The position numbers were made by a program, and so were the translations under genes. DNA of 45,229 bases from Methanobacterium sp. (lineage in GTDB: Archaea; Methanobacteriota; Methanobacteria; Methanobacteriales; Methanobacteriaceae), in assembly GCF_016217785.1 (NCBI RefSeq), contig NZ_JACRGA010000022.1, positions 1-45,229 of the forward strand, written 5' to 3'. How positions within the stretch are numbered: position 1 is the stretch's first letter; each line of letters begins with the position of its first letter. Below, in pieces: positions 7,577 to 18,625 of the stretch. The notes under the pieces were generated by a model. The model was not told where the DNA came from, ran no database searches, and saw nothing but the letters and a program-made list of their open reading frames with translations.

Positions 7577-8767
7577 ATGGTACTAATTATAGATCCACAA
7601 CAGGCAGGAATATCTGGAAACATGGTTATCGGTGCCCTGGTAAGTTTAGGGGCAAATAAAAAAACAGTTAAAGAAATCATGGAGCATTATGGTTCCTATT
7701 TTGGACAGATAACTATTAACATAGGGGATGTTGATAAATCCGGAATTTTTGCGACCTTCATCAATGTTAAATGTTCTGACCACCAGGCCATAGCGTACCC
7801 CAGTTTACTGGAAACCTTAGAAGGAATTAAACATGAAAAAATCACCCCTACCATATTAAACTTTGCTAAAAAGGTTTTCAAAACACTGGCAATAGCAGAG
7901 TCGCATGTTCATGGAGTTAATATTGATAAAATACATTTCCATGAGGTAGGGGCGGCTGATGCTGTGGCAGATATAATGGGAGCTTCCTATGCCTTCCATG
8001 AATTGGGGTTAACTGACGAGAAAGTTTATGGACTTCCGCCATCCCTTGGAGGGGGCAGGGTAAAGAGTGCTCATGGAAATCTCAGTGTCCCTGCACCGGC
8101 AACCCTTGAAATACTTAAAAATGTCCCAGTAAAGGGAGGGCCTGTAAATCATGAACTTACCACTCCCACAGGGGCAGCGTTACTGGTGAATATGGTGGAT
8201 GAATTCTCAGAATTTTACCCATTAATAACCAACAAAAAGGTTGCATATGGTGCGGGAAAGCTTGATCTGGAATATCCGAACGTTCTAAGGATAGTTTCTG
8301 GTACTTCTCCCATTCCCACTGATAACATATCGATTTTAGAGACTAATCTGGATGATGTTACCGGGGAAGTGTTAGGACACACAGTGGACAGACTCATGGA
8401 AGAAGGTGCCCTTGACGTAACCATAATTCCCACTATTGCTAAAAAAAACAGACCAGCTCATCTTTTAAGAGTGATCAGTAAATCCAGTATGAATGATATT
8501 CTTGCAGAGACTATAATCCGGGAAACAGGTACTCTTGGTGTCAGAACAATTCCCTATGTCCACAGGAACATTGTAAGCCGCGAGATAATTCCAGTTGAGG
8601 TTGATTTTGATGGACAACCAAAGACTGTGAGGATGAAGGTTGCTAAAATTGGTGAAGAGGTAGTCAATGTCACAGTTGAGTATGAAGATGCTAGGAAGGT
8701 TTCAAATGAACTAAAAATGCCCCTAAAAGATGTTATAAGGTTTATAAATCAAAAAATAAGTTTTTAA
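7577..8767 (+). CDS. larC: LarC-type nickel insertion protein
   Basis: This 396-residue protein belongs to the LarC family. In bacteria LarC inserts nickel into the pincer nucleotide cofactor, in a CTP-dependent reaction. Landmarks are the start IDPQQAGISGNMVIGAL, a HFHEVGAADAVADIMGA motif near residue 130, the GGRVKSAHGNLSVPAPAT stretch and the C-terminal ETNLDDVTGEVLGH followed by KKNRPAHLLRVI. An excellent AAGGAGG lies 10 bases before the ATG. LarB and LarE are not adjacent. In methanogens the enzyme served is not established. Confidence 0.9.
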   Translation: MVLIIDPQQAGISGNMVIGALVSLGANKKTVKEIMEHYGSYFGQITINIGDVDKSGIFATFINVKCSDHQAIAYPSLLETLEGIKHEKITPTILNFAKKVFKTLAIAESHVHGVNIDKIHFHEVGAADAVADIMGASYAFHELGLTDEKVYGLPPSLGGGRVKSAHGNLSVPAPATLEILKNVPVKGGPVNHELTTPTGAALLVNMVDEFSEFYPLITNKKVAYGAGKLDLEYPNVLRIVSGTSPIPTDNISILETNLDDVTGEVLGHTVDRLMEEGALDVTIIPTIAKKNRPAHLLRVISKSSMNDILAETIIRETGTLGVRTIPYVHRNIVSREIIPVEVDFDGQPKTVRMKVAKIGEEVVNVTVEYEDARKVSNELKMPLKDVIRFINQKISF

Positions 8768-8949
8768 AATGCTGAATTATTTTTACATGAAATAATTTTT
8801 TTATCTATTTTTACTCGGTCTCCTATTTGGAATCAATATGGAAAAATTCAAATAATTTGTGGATCGTATATTACATAAAAATATTTTCATATGAAAAATG
8901 GTTGAACCAGCCTATTTAACTTTTAATGGTTCTTAAGGGGGGAATGATT

Positions 8950-10089
8950 TTGTCAGACATACAAGATTTAGAAAGTGAATATGAGAAACTTCAACTGGAA
9001 CAAAAAATTATTGAAGCTAAAAAGAAGATAGCTGATACTGAAAGTGCTTTAAATCCTTCGGAGATGGAAAAAGCGAAAGCACAGGCAGAACAGGAGCAAG
9101 CAATAGCTGAAGCTCAGAAAGCCACTTTAGAAGCGAAATTACCTGATTTTAATGTGAAAGGTCCTGAGGGGACAATAACTGCTGATGGTACTGTTAACAT
9201 CGAATGTCATATACTGGCTTACCAGGCTGTCTCTGAAATTGTATTGTACATAAGCGAAAAAATAAAAAAGAAACATCCAGAGACGAAGGCAGTGGTTATC
9301 TGTGATCGTAACGATCTTAACAACTATTTCTCATATAAAATATTCCAAAATCAGTTAGAACTATTAAAAAATGAATATGAAGCTGTTCTTAGCACTAAAA
9401 TGAAAAATGTGAAAAGTAGAGATGTCAGGGGTCTTTTTGCCACTGCTTCATTAACCGGGGCGTCAACGGTTTTAAGTTCAATTGTAGATTTCGCTTCTTT
9501 GTTTAGGACCGATGTGGAAATTAAAGGAATAAATGTTGAAGTAGTTGAAGATGCATTGATTGCTGAACTAGTTAGAACCCTGAAGGATGAAATAACACCA
9601 ATATACCCTCCTTTCAGGACAACTATTCCTTATAAGTTTTTAACTGAAATATCACAGTTAGATAAATGCAGAGATAAAGCCCTTAAAAAACTAGAGGATT
9701 GTAAAGATAATGAAGAATGCAACAAGGAAGATGTTTATGAGTTAAATGAGTTAAATGACCGTTATAAAAAAATAAGAAGTGCTTTAGTAGATATAGATGA
9801 AAAAACAGGCACCAACAGGCTGGAAAAATTGATAAAGGGTGAAATTTTAAATTTAGAACTAAAATCTCCAGGCACAGATATCCTTTACCTGAAGGTGGTA
9901 AAGGCAGGGGGAAATAACCAGACAAAAAGGAGATTTTGGGCAAATGAAATAGCCCACAGTGGTGGTGCTATAATAGCCTACTTCCTGATGGATAAAGATG
10001 GAAATATAAAAGAATCAAAGAATTTGTACTATCTTTCACCTTACCAGCGTTTTGATGAATCTCATGACAAATTGAATAATTTAAATTAA
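8950..10089 (+). CDS. Unknown coiled-coil protein
   Basis: I do not recognise this family. The best start is TTG at 8950, 6 bases after GGGGGGA (379 residues); ATG codons at 8926 and 8944 are placed wrongly for that site. Residues 5-65 are rich in E, K, A and Q with heptad character, a clear coiled coil. About 75-150 look like an alpha/beta domain (EGTITADGTVNIECHILAYQ, AVVICDRNDLNNYF). A small-residue hydrophobic stretch near 170-192 (GLFATASLTGASTVLSSIVD) could be a membrane or amphipathic helix. Later a Cys-containing charged coil (CRDKALKKLEDCKDNEECN) appears, and the end holds a compact domain with FWANEIAHSGGAIIAYFL. There is no signal peptide. It is monocistronic and probably an accessory gene. 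Confidence 0.75.
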   Translation: MSDIQDLESEYEKLQLEQKIIEAKKKIADTESALNPSEMEKAKAQAEQEQAIAEAQKATLEAKLPDFNVKGPEGTITADGTVNIECHILAYQAVSEIVLYISEKIKKKHPETKAVVICDRNDLNNYFSYKIFQNQLELLKNEYEAVLSTKMKNVKSRDVRGLFATASLTGASTVLSSIVDFASLFRTDVEIKGINVEVVEDALIAELVRTLKDEITPIYPPFRTTIPYKFLTEISQLDKCRDKALKKLEDCKDNEECNKEDVYELNELNDRYKKIRSALVDIDEKTGTNRLEKLIKGEILNLELKSPGTDILYLKVVKAGGNNQTKRRFWANEIAHSGGAIIAYFLMDKDGNIKESKNLYYLSPYQRFDESHDKLNNLN

Positions 10090-10216
10090 AAGAGAAATCC
10101 AGCTTAAATAAAATAATTATCGTGCACATATCATTCACATAAATAGTAAACTTAGAATAAGTTTAATTTATAAACTATTGATTCAACAACTAAAAAGATT
10201 AATTAAGGAGAATCAC

Positions 10217-10903
10217 ATGGAAAAATCAAAAAAAGCCATATCCGTCCTCTCCGGAGGTTTGGACTCTACTGTAGCCACTTCAATACTCGCTAAAGATTAC
10301 AATACACATGCAATAACCTTTGATTATGGTCAAAAAAGTGCAGGGATGGAAATAAAATCATCAAAGGCCATATGTGAAAAATTAGGGATGGAACACACAG
10401 TTATCGAACTTCCATGGTTGGCTCAACTAGGAGGATCAGCTTTGACCAGTTCTGAAGAGGTTCCCAAACTTGAAATGGATGAACTGGATGATAAAGAGAT
10501 TTGTGATGAAACCGCCCGAAAGGTATGGGTCCCAGGAAGGAATGTTGTTTTTTCATCCATTGCACTATCATTTGCAGAGGCAGAAAAAGCAGAGAAGATA
10601 ATTGTGGGCTGGGATTTTGAAGAAGCTGCCACATTCCCTGATAATTCCAAGGAATTCTTGGATGCTTTTAATAACCTTCTGAAAATTGGTTCACTGGAGG
10701 ATATTCAGATAGACGCCCCTTTGATCCAGATGGATAAAAAAGAAATTGTAAAACTGGGTGATGATATAGGTGCACCACTCGATATCAGTTATTCATGTTA
10801 CATGGGTGACAAATGGCATTGTGGTGTCTGTGAATCTTGTATGAGACGTAAAAGGGCCTTTGAATTAGCTGGTGTTGTAGATAGGACAAAATATTTGGAA
10901 TGA
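10217..10903 (+). CDS. queC: 7-cyano-7-deazaguanine (preQ0) synthase
   Basis: This 228-residue ATP-dependent enzyme converts 7-carboxy-7-deazaguanine plus ammonia to preQ0, the precursor of archaeosine in archaeal tRNA. The PP-loop SGGLDSTVAT starts at residue 12. The zinc site is at the C-terminus (HCGVCESCMRRKRAFELAGV). The start is ATG 10217, with AAGGAG 6 bases upstream; the in-frame ATT/ATG extension to 10178 has no ribosome-binding site. No other archaeosine genes are adjacent. Confidence 0.94.
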   Translation: MEKSKKAISVLSGGLDSTVATSILAKDYNTHAITFDYGQKSAGMEIKSSKAICEKLGMEHTVIELPWLAQLGGSALTSSEEVPKLEMDELDDKEICDETARKVWVPGRNVVFSSIALSFAEAEKAEKIIVGWDFEEAATFPDNSKEFLDAFNNLLKIGSLEDIQIDAPLIQMDKKEIVKLGDDIGAPLDISYSCYMGDKWHCGVCESCMRRKRAFELAGVVDRTKYLE

Positions 10904-10946
10904 CATGGGCTTTGAATAAATGATGATGATTTTTGATTTCATAAAT

Positions 10947-11266
10947 TTATTTAGGGATATCATCTATCGATTTGACTATTTTTAAATGGTATTCATAATT
11001 TTTAGAAGTGGTTTTCTCAATTTCCAGTTTATCACCAGTTTTTAGTCCTTCCCATTTGATAAAGTAATGTTCATGGGGTAGATCTGGTCCCCTGCAGGTG
11101 CAGGGAATGATTCTACCTTGACTTCGCAGGAGGAATCATCTCCTTTAAGTACAAAAACTTCTCCCAATGGGGGGAAAAATGATAAATTATTCTTTAAAAT
11201 AAATATAAAATTTTTCTTTGCTTCTTTTGCTGATATTTTCCTTGAATACTTATTTTTTGAACTCAT
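10947..11266 (-). pseudogene. Small unknown protein split by a one-base frameshift
   Basis: An ATG at 11266 with GGGAG 7 bases upstream opens a frame starting MSSKNKYSRKISAKEAKKNF. It runs normally to a CCC run (11103-11105 on the plus strand read GGG). From there the protein-like sequence continues in the next frame: PCTCRGPDLPHEHYFIKWEG, then KTGDKLEIEK, ending SIDDIPK at 10947. Adding one C to the run would restore a continuous protein of about 106 residues with a Cys-x-Cys motif. The intact frame alone would stop at 11042. I do not recognise the family. It could be a recent pseudogene or a sequencing error. Confidence 0.6.
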
Positions 11267-11383
11267 GGATATCTCCCTTACTAATGAATTGGCTTTTTTT
11301 AATAAATAAAATCTACCACACTATTGGTTTGTGTCAGAATCAAAAATTGGATTATTAAATAGTCCCAGGAAGGATCAAAATCA

Positions 11384-11680
11384 ATGAATTTGGGCAAAAA
11401 ACTTAAGCAGGATATACCATATTATGTTCTATAAAATCGGTATTCTTGATAGTTTCAATGAAAAGAAATAGAAGATGGAAAAAAGCTTGATTTAAGGGTT
11501 TATGAATGTATAAAGTGTTCTGGATTGCCTAATATTGGAGAACCTGTATGTTATTTTGAAACGGGCATGATCATTGGCATATTAAGAGAATTAACTCCTA
11601 AAGAGGTTTTTGCTGAGAAAATACGGTGTTGGGCCAGTGGTTATTCTTTCTGTCACTTTAATGTAGAAATAAAAGACTAG
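11384..11680 (+). pseudogene. Decayed V4R-domain protein
   Basis: An ATG at 11384 lies 9 bases after AGGAAGGA. The frame gives MNLGKKLKQDIPYYVL, then a TAA at 11432. The next frame contributes YKIGILDSFNEKK (to about 11468). The first frame then resumes with IEDGKKLDLRVYECIKCSG and continues NIGEPVCYFETGMIIGILRE ... RCWASGYSFCHFNVEIKD, stopping at 11680. The C-terminal part is a textbook V4R (vinyl-4-reductase-like) domain with its conserved cysteines. Two compensating frame changes are needed to join it, and the N-terminal half of the domain is short. I conclude it is a degraded gene. V4R proteins often sit beside roadblock genes in methanogens, as here. Confidence 0.65.
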
Positions 11681-11755
11681 TATTAGAAATGGGAAAAAGA
11701 ATCATATAATAAAAGATAATGAACTATTAATTACACATACTTGAGGGGTAAATGT

Positions 11756-12127
11756 ATGGTGGAAACCAAAAAAGAGAGATTAGATAACGTTTTATCATCA
11801 TTTTTACAGGTCGGTCAAATAAAAGCCTGTGCCATTGTTTCAAAGGAAGGCCTCCTCATCAGTTCCCGAACCCCTCCTGATGTTGATGCCCGCATATTTT
11901 CAGCACTCTGCTCTACTATAATGGGAGCTGCAGAAGCTGCTTCAACACAAATGAAAACAGGATCTGTCAGTCAAATTTCACTTAAAACAGAAAAAGGGAA
12001 TATAGTATTGATACCTGCAGGATCAAAAGCTATTTTAACCGCTTTAACTGAGATTGAAGCCCAAATAGGTCTTATACTTTTTGAGATGGAAGCAAGGGCA
12101 GAAGAGGTTGAAGAGATACTCCCCTGA
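11756..12127 (+). CDS. Roadblock/LC7 domain protein
   Basis: This 123-residue protein is a single roadblock/LC7 fold (FLQVGQIKACAIVSKEGLLISSRTPPD, VDARIFSALCSTIMGAAEAAS, KGNIVLIPAGSKAILTAL). Such proteins dimerise and regulate small GTPases or signalling proteins in prokaryotes. It starts at ATG 11756, 6 bases after GAGGGGT; the in-frame TTG at 11741 overlaps the ribosome-binding site and is rejected. Its upstream neighbour is the V4R remnant, so a former two-gene signalling unit may now be incomplete. It converges with pycB. Confidence 0.88.
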   Translation: MVETKKERLDNVLSSFLQVGQIKACAIVSKEGLLISSRTPPDVDARIFSALCSTIMGAAEAASTQMKTGSVSQISLKTEKGNIVLIPAGSKAILTALTEIEAQIGLILFEMEARAEEVEEILP

Positions 12128-12227
12128 TAAATTATATTTTTAGATAAAATTAAATTAAAAATCAGAGCATTATTCTAAATTGGAACCCAATAGTTCATTC
12201 ACATAAAATAAATGAATGATGGTATTT

Positions 12228-13946
<1,719 letters not shown>

Positions 13947-13995
13947 AGTGACCCTCAAATATTGGATAAACTTGTCATTAACATAATCTTAATTT

Positions 13996-14030
13996 CCTTA
14001 TATAGATAGTGCAAACTTCCTTATATCCTT
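13996..14030 (-). promoter_or_regulatory. Tandem TATA-like elements for pycB
   Basis: The plus strand contains TTCCTTATAT twice, 23 bp apart, which on the minus strand gives CTATATAAGG near 14005 and GGATATAAGG near 14028. The nearer box would start transcripts around 13975, about 30 bases before the ATG. Two promoters are possible. Confidence 0.45.
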
Positions 14031-14452
14031 ACCTTAAGATTTTACCACCGGTGTCTGGAAGAATGATAATATTTTAAAAAGGTATGATCATGGGGTTTAA
14101 TCTTTAGTTTCATAAAATATTTTTAAAATAAAATTCTTATCCTAAAATTTCATTTTTGATTGAATAATATATGTAACTGCCAAAAATAATTATATTATGT
14201 ATAAGTATGAAAATAATATATAAAATAGTAACTGAAATCTTTAAATACAATAAAAAATGAATACATACTTCTATAAATTGATAATAAAGATCATTTACCG
14301 TAAATTATCAATTAAAATATTATAATATTGCTTTATGATGGCAATATTATGCAAAAAATGAAAGTAACCATACCATATAGTATTACTAAAAGTGTCTCAA
14401 ATTTGTGCACTCAAACAGAATTCGGTTCTGGGAATATAAGCTCTCATGATTA
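14031..14452. other. AT-rich region before the protease genes
   Basis: I see no convincing gene. A 34-codon frame from ATG 14349 (MQKMKVTIPYSITKS...) to TAG at 14451 lacks a good ribosome-binding site and resembles nothing I know. Several TATA-like stretches (for example near 14215-14222 and 14239-14247) could start transcripts toward the proteases. Confidence 0.35.
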
Positions 14453-14511
14453 GGGGGGGGTGATTATGAATTCAAATATCTAAGAAGGGGGAGTAAATGG
14501 TTATTTTTTGA
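14453..14511 (+). other. Two strong ribosome-binding sites each followed by a minigene
   Basis: G8 plus TGATT precedes ATG 14466, which reads MNSNI then TAA (14481). Directly after, AGGGGGAG precedes ATG 14497, which reads MVIF then TGA (14509). A third G-rich site (GGGGGTGAT) then precedes the real protease start at 14639. These could be leader peptides, or relics of frameshifted starts. Confidence 0.4.
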
Positions 14512-14638
14512 TATTAAGTTCAAAAAGCTGCGTTTTAAGCCAGTTCATATGAAATATAATTGGGGTTATATTTTCGGCTAAACATGTGAAATAATTTAAA
14601 AAATTGGAGAATTTACGTATAATATGGGGGTGATGGGG

Positions 14639-15628
14639 ATGGTTCATAAATTGAATAATCAGTTTGAAATTAGTCCATCCAATCGGTATTATGGTTTTAT
14701 CCCGCCCTATATGATGGGAGGGCTGGCCAGGGAAGGAATAGAAGAAGCCCGTGTAACCATTCAACAAAGTCGTTTAATTAGGCGAAATAGGTCAAAGCGA
14801 ATGGTAGATATGGGAACATTTCTGGGAACAGCAAAAGAGGGTAAAGCCAGCCGAAAAGTTTTTGATTCTAAAAATACCTACGAAGCCCGAGTTGAATTAG
14901 TTAGAGAAGAAGGGGGATCTCCATCAACTGACGAAACAGTTAACAACGCCTATAACTATGTAGGGCAAGTTTTTAATTATTTTCGGGATGTGATGGGCCG
15001 TAATTCCATTGACAACCTGGGCATGGATATGGTGATTAATGTACATTTTGGTGAAAAATACCAGAATGCTTTCTGGGATGGGGATGAAATCATCCTGGGT
15101 GATGGTGATGGTAAGATATTTTCTAATTTTTCCAGGTCACTGGATGTAATTGCCCATGAACTGGCCCATGGGATAACTCAGTTTTCTGCTAACTTTAAAT
15201 ACAGTGGACAATCAGGGGCACTGCATGAACATTTCTCTGATGTATTTGGCAGCGCCATCACCCAACATGCTGCCAATCAAAATGCCCATGATGCGGACTG
15301 GTTAATAGGTAATGAAATAATGGGACCTGAGCTCTATGGGGAGTCCATACGCTCCATGAGCGAACCCGGAACTGCATATGATAACAGTTTACTGGGAAAG
15401 GATCAGCAGCCAGCCCATATGGATAATTACTACCAGGGGTCGGCAGACAATTTCGGAGTTCACATAAACAGTGGAATACCAAATAAGGCCTTTTATCTGG
15501 CATCTTTGGAAATCGGAACTGGTAAAGCTGCTTTAATCTGGTACAGGGCCCTCCAGAAGTTGTGGCCCAATGCCCAACTTCAACGATGCAGTGAAGATCA
15601 TCGTGGAAACCACCAGAGACCTGGTTAA
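14639..15628 (+). CDS. Protealysin-like M4 metalloprotease, C-terminus displaced by a frameshift
   Basis: This M4 (thermolysin-family) zinc endopeptidase is of the short-propeptide protealysin type and lacks a signal peptide. The start is ATG 14639, 7 bases after GGGGGTG. Residues 20-29 contain the protealysin propeptide motif FIPPYMMGGL. A basic stretch (SRLIRRNRSKR, 44-54) separates it from the catalytic domain. Zinc and catalytic residues are HELAH (173-177) and E197 in GALHEHFSD, with the catalytic histidine in NFGVHINSG (H275). After residue 312 an extra C in a CCC run (15573-15575) shifts the frame, giving an 18-residue aberrant tail. The true C-terminus lies in the next frame to 15701, for a total of 353 residues. 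A metacaspase-like gene follows. The lesion may be a sequencing error. Confidence 0.85.
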   Translation: MVHKLNNQFEISPSNRYYGFIPPYMMGGLAREGIEEARVTIQQSRLIRRNRSKRMVDMGTFLGTAKEGKASRKVFDSKNTYEARVELVREEGGSPSTDETVNNAYNYVGQVFNYFRDVMGRNSIDNLGMDMVINVHFGEKYQNAFWDGDEIILGDGDGKIFSNFSRSLDVIAHELAHGITQFSANFKYSGQSGALHEHFSDVFGSAITQHAANQNAHDADWLIGNEIMGPELYGESIRSMSEPGTAYDNSLLGKDQQPAHMDNYYQGSADNFGVHINSGIPNKAFYLASLEIGTGKAALIWYRALQKLWPNAQLQRCSEDHRGNHQRPG

Positions 15629-15701
15629 AGAGGATGTTGTTCCACAGGGAGCCACTCAGAAAGTTAGAAAGGCATTCAGAGAGGTGGGATTACCAAAATA
15701 G
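15576..15701 (+). other. Displaced C-terminal 41 codons of the M4 protease
   Basis: This frame reads NFNDAVKIIVETTRDLVKED, then VVPQGATQKVRKAFREVGLP and K, ending at TAG 15699. It is the expected M4 C-terminal helical end (FNDAVKII, then VRKAFREVG). Deleting one C at 15573-15575 joins it to the upstream frame exactly. Confidence 0.85.
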
Positions 15702-15816
15702 TTGAAATTCAGTATTTTAACAATTCTTTATTTATAACAACCATTCACTCTTCCATATCTTATAATTGAAGGGTCAAAGCTAAATTTAGATAAAAAAATC
15801 ATATGAGGGGGATATT

Positions 15817-16668
15817 ATGGCTGGTAGAAAAGCATTGTGTGTGGGAATAAATAAATTCAAAAATTTACCTTCAGCTACACTGCAGGGTTGTGTAAATGAT
15901 GCGGATGACATGGAAAAATTATTAAAGGCACTACTGGGATTCCAAGCTCAAGATATAATTAAACTTACAGACTCCAAGGCCACCAAGACTAACATAATGA
16001 AAAACCTTGAAGAAATGGTTGAAGGGGCGAAATCTGGTAAATACAGTTACCTGGTATTTAGCATGTCCAGTCACGGCACTCAAGTGCCTGATTTAAGTGG
16101 TGATGAGCCGGATCTGGCTGATGAAGCATTCTGTCCCCATGATCTAGCTCAGAAGGGCAATGTGTGGGATCCCAGGTACATAATCACCGATGATGAATTT
16201 CGAGATCTTTTCATACAACTTCCTGAAAACGTACTTCTGGAAGTTTATCTGGACACATGTCACAGTGGAACCGGGCTTAAAGCAATTGACCTTCTGTTAG
16301 ACCGCAGACCACGATACTTACCACCACCATCAATGGAAGCATTCCAGGAAGTTGATGGAAAAAGACAAAGAGGACTTAAAAAAGCCCTCTTAGAACAGGG
16401 AATAACCCAACATATACTATGGGCAGCATGCCGTGCGGATCAAACCAGTGCTGATGCCAGTATTGGTAGAGGATGGCACGGTGCATTCACCTACTACTTC
16501 TGTAAGGAAATAAACGCCAGTAAGAACAAACTCCCAAGAAGTGTAATACTGGAAAAAGTAAGAAAAGATCTCCAGAGGGGTAATTACACCCAAGTACCTC
16601 AATTGGAGAGTGAAGCAACGGTCAGGGATAAAACTATTGGTGAAAATCGTGTATTCTTGAAGAATTAG
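15817..16668 (+). CDS. Caspase-family (C14) peptidase, metacaspase-like
   Basis: This 283-residue protein has no signal peptide. The caspase-hemoglobinase fold is clear: KALCVGINKFKNLPSATLQG, CVNDADDMEKLL, catalytic His86 in FSMSSHGTQV, an acidic GDEPDLADEAFCPHD loop, and catalytic Cys148 in LDTCHSGTG. A p10-like part reads WAACRADQTSADASIGRGWH then GAFTYYF. The DQTSAD segment resembles metacaspases, whose acidic pocket selects Arg or Lys rather than Asp. AGGGGGAT lies 5 bases before the ATG. It lies 115 bases after the M4 protease and in the same direction, so joint action is plausible. Its role in archaea is unknown. Confidence 0.88.
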   Translation: MAGRKALCVGINKFKNLPSATLQGCVNDADDMEKLLKALLGFQAQDIIKLTDSKATKTNIMKNLEEMVEGAKSGKYSYLVFSMSSHGTQVPDLSGDEPDLADEAFCPHDLAQKGNVWDPRYIITDDEFRDLFIQLPENVLLEVYLDTCHSGTGLKAIDLLLDRRPRYLPPPSMEAFQEVDGKRQRGLKKALLEQGITQHILWAACRADQTSADASIGRGWHGAFTYYFCKEINASKNKLPRSVILEKVRKDLQRGNYTQVPQLESEATVRDKTIGENRVFLKN

Positions 16669-16684
16669 TGGGGTAAAAAGAATA

Positions 16685-16795
16685 GTGGGTAAATATGAAA
16701 ATGCTGTTGATATGGTATCAATGGTTCTTAATAATATCAAGGTTCTTAAGAATCCCAAAAGAAGAATCATTGATCTAGGGATATTAAATCTTTAA
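16685..16795 (+). CDS. Possible small protein after the caspase-like gene
   Basis: A GTG at 16685 opens a 36-residue frame starting GKYENAVDMVSMVLNNIKVL and ending RRIIDLGILNL. The composition is amphipathic and protein-like, and the upstream GGGGT (16670-16674) is a weak and distant ribosome-binding site. It lies 16 bases after the caspase-like stop. It resembles no family I know and may be the end of a decayed gene. Confidence 0.3.
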   Translation: MGKYENAVDMVSMVLNNIKVLKNPKRRIIDLGILNL

Positions 16796-16831
16796 AAAAA
16801 AGTGAAAATGTTCCAAATAGTTTTTTTTTAA
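16793..16831. terminator. Oligo-T/oligo-A terminator region between convergent genes
   Basis: A run of nine A (T on the minus strand) at 16794-16802 and a run of nine T near 16822-16830 face the two convergent genes. Oligo-T tracts like these terminate archaeal transcription. Confidence 0.5.
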
Positions 16832-16851
16832 ACAATAAATGTTCGGGAAAA

Positions 16852-17973
<1,122 letters not shown>

Positions 17974-18184
17974 ACACCAATATCACCGTAATAGTGATGG
18001 TTGATGTTATGATAAAATCAATACCCTCATTTCATGGTTCATAAGCTTAATTAACTTCTTCTGAGTGTAAAGTTAGCCTAATATACTATTAAATGTTTCG
18101 TCCAATCATCTATTAAAAGTTTGTGAAAGACAGTTTTCGTGAACTAATTAATTATGAGTTTAATGACCATAGATTGTTTGAATG

Positions 18185-18625
18185 TTATTTTGCCAGGGTT
18201 TCAAGGGCTAATAATCCCATTGATCCGGCAACAGTCAAACCTATGCTCCAAATGATAATTCCTATACTCATCCATAGCAGGAGGCCATTTTTTCGGGCAC
18301 CAAGTGCAATTCCCACCGCAGCACCCAAAGGGGCCCCGAAAATCAGTGGTGATAATAAACCCAGGCCAATAACTCCATATTTGTTCCATACATTATACAA
18401 ACGGGTTTTTTTTAATGCTTTTTCATCGTCGTATTTCCATTTTAATAAACGGGTCCTTAAATTATCCCCCAGAAGGGTAACGCAAACTGCAGCGAATATC
18501 GCACCAGCGGCAGATACCGTGGCTATTATTATGGGGTTAATTTTCATAACCAAGCCCAGGGGGATGGCCACCCATAGTTCAGCTGCACTGGCTGCAAAAA
18601 TTACGAGAATAGATTCCAGGTTCAT
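18185..18625 (-). CDS. Small multidrug export family membrane protein
   Basis: This 146-residue protein has four hydrophobic segments. Its pattern AAELWVAIPLGLVMKINPI, then GVIGLGLLSPLIFGAPLGAA, matches the family annotated as putative small multidrug export protein. A cytoplasmic basic loop (RTRLLKWKYDDEKALKKTR) lies between segments 2 and 3. Transport is inferred only from the family name, and the substrate is unknown. The TATA box (TTTTTTATATTG, near 18650) lies about 30 bases before the ATG, so the leader is very short. Confidence 0.8.
   Translation of the reverse strand: MNLESILVIFAASAAELWVAIPLGLVMKINPIIIATVSAAGAIFAAVCVTLLGDNLRTRLLKWKYDDEKALKKTRLYNVWNKYGVIGLGLLSPLIFGAPLGAAVGIALGARKNGLLLWMSIGIIIWSIGLTVAGSMGLLALETLAK

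Noticed and set aside
11118..11309. Plus-strand 63-codon frame
   Set aside because: It overlaps the better supported minus-strand gene that has a GGGAG site and continues, by one frameshift, to 10947.
14501..14767. Minus-strand 88-codon frame over the M4 start
   Set aside because: It overlaps the conserved M4 propeptide coding region in antisense, without a ribosome-binding site.
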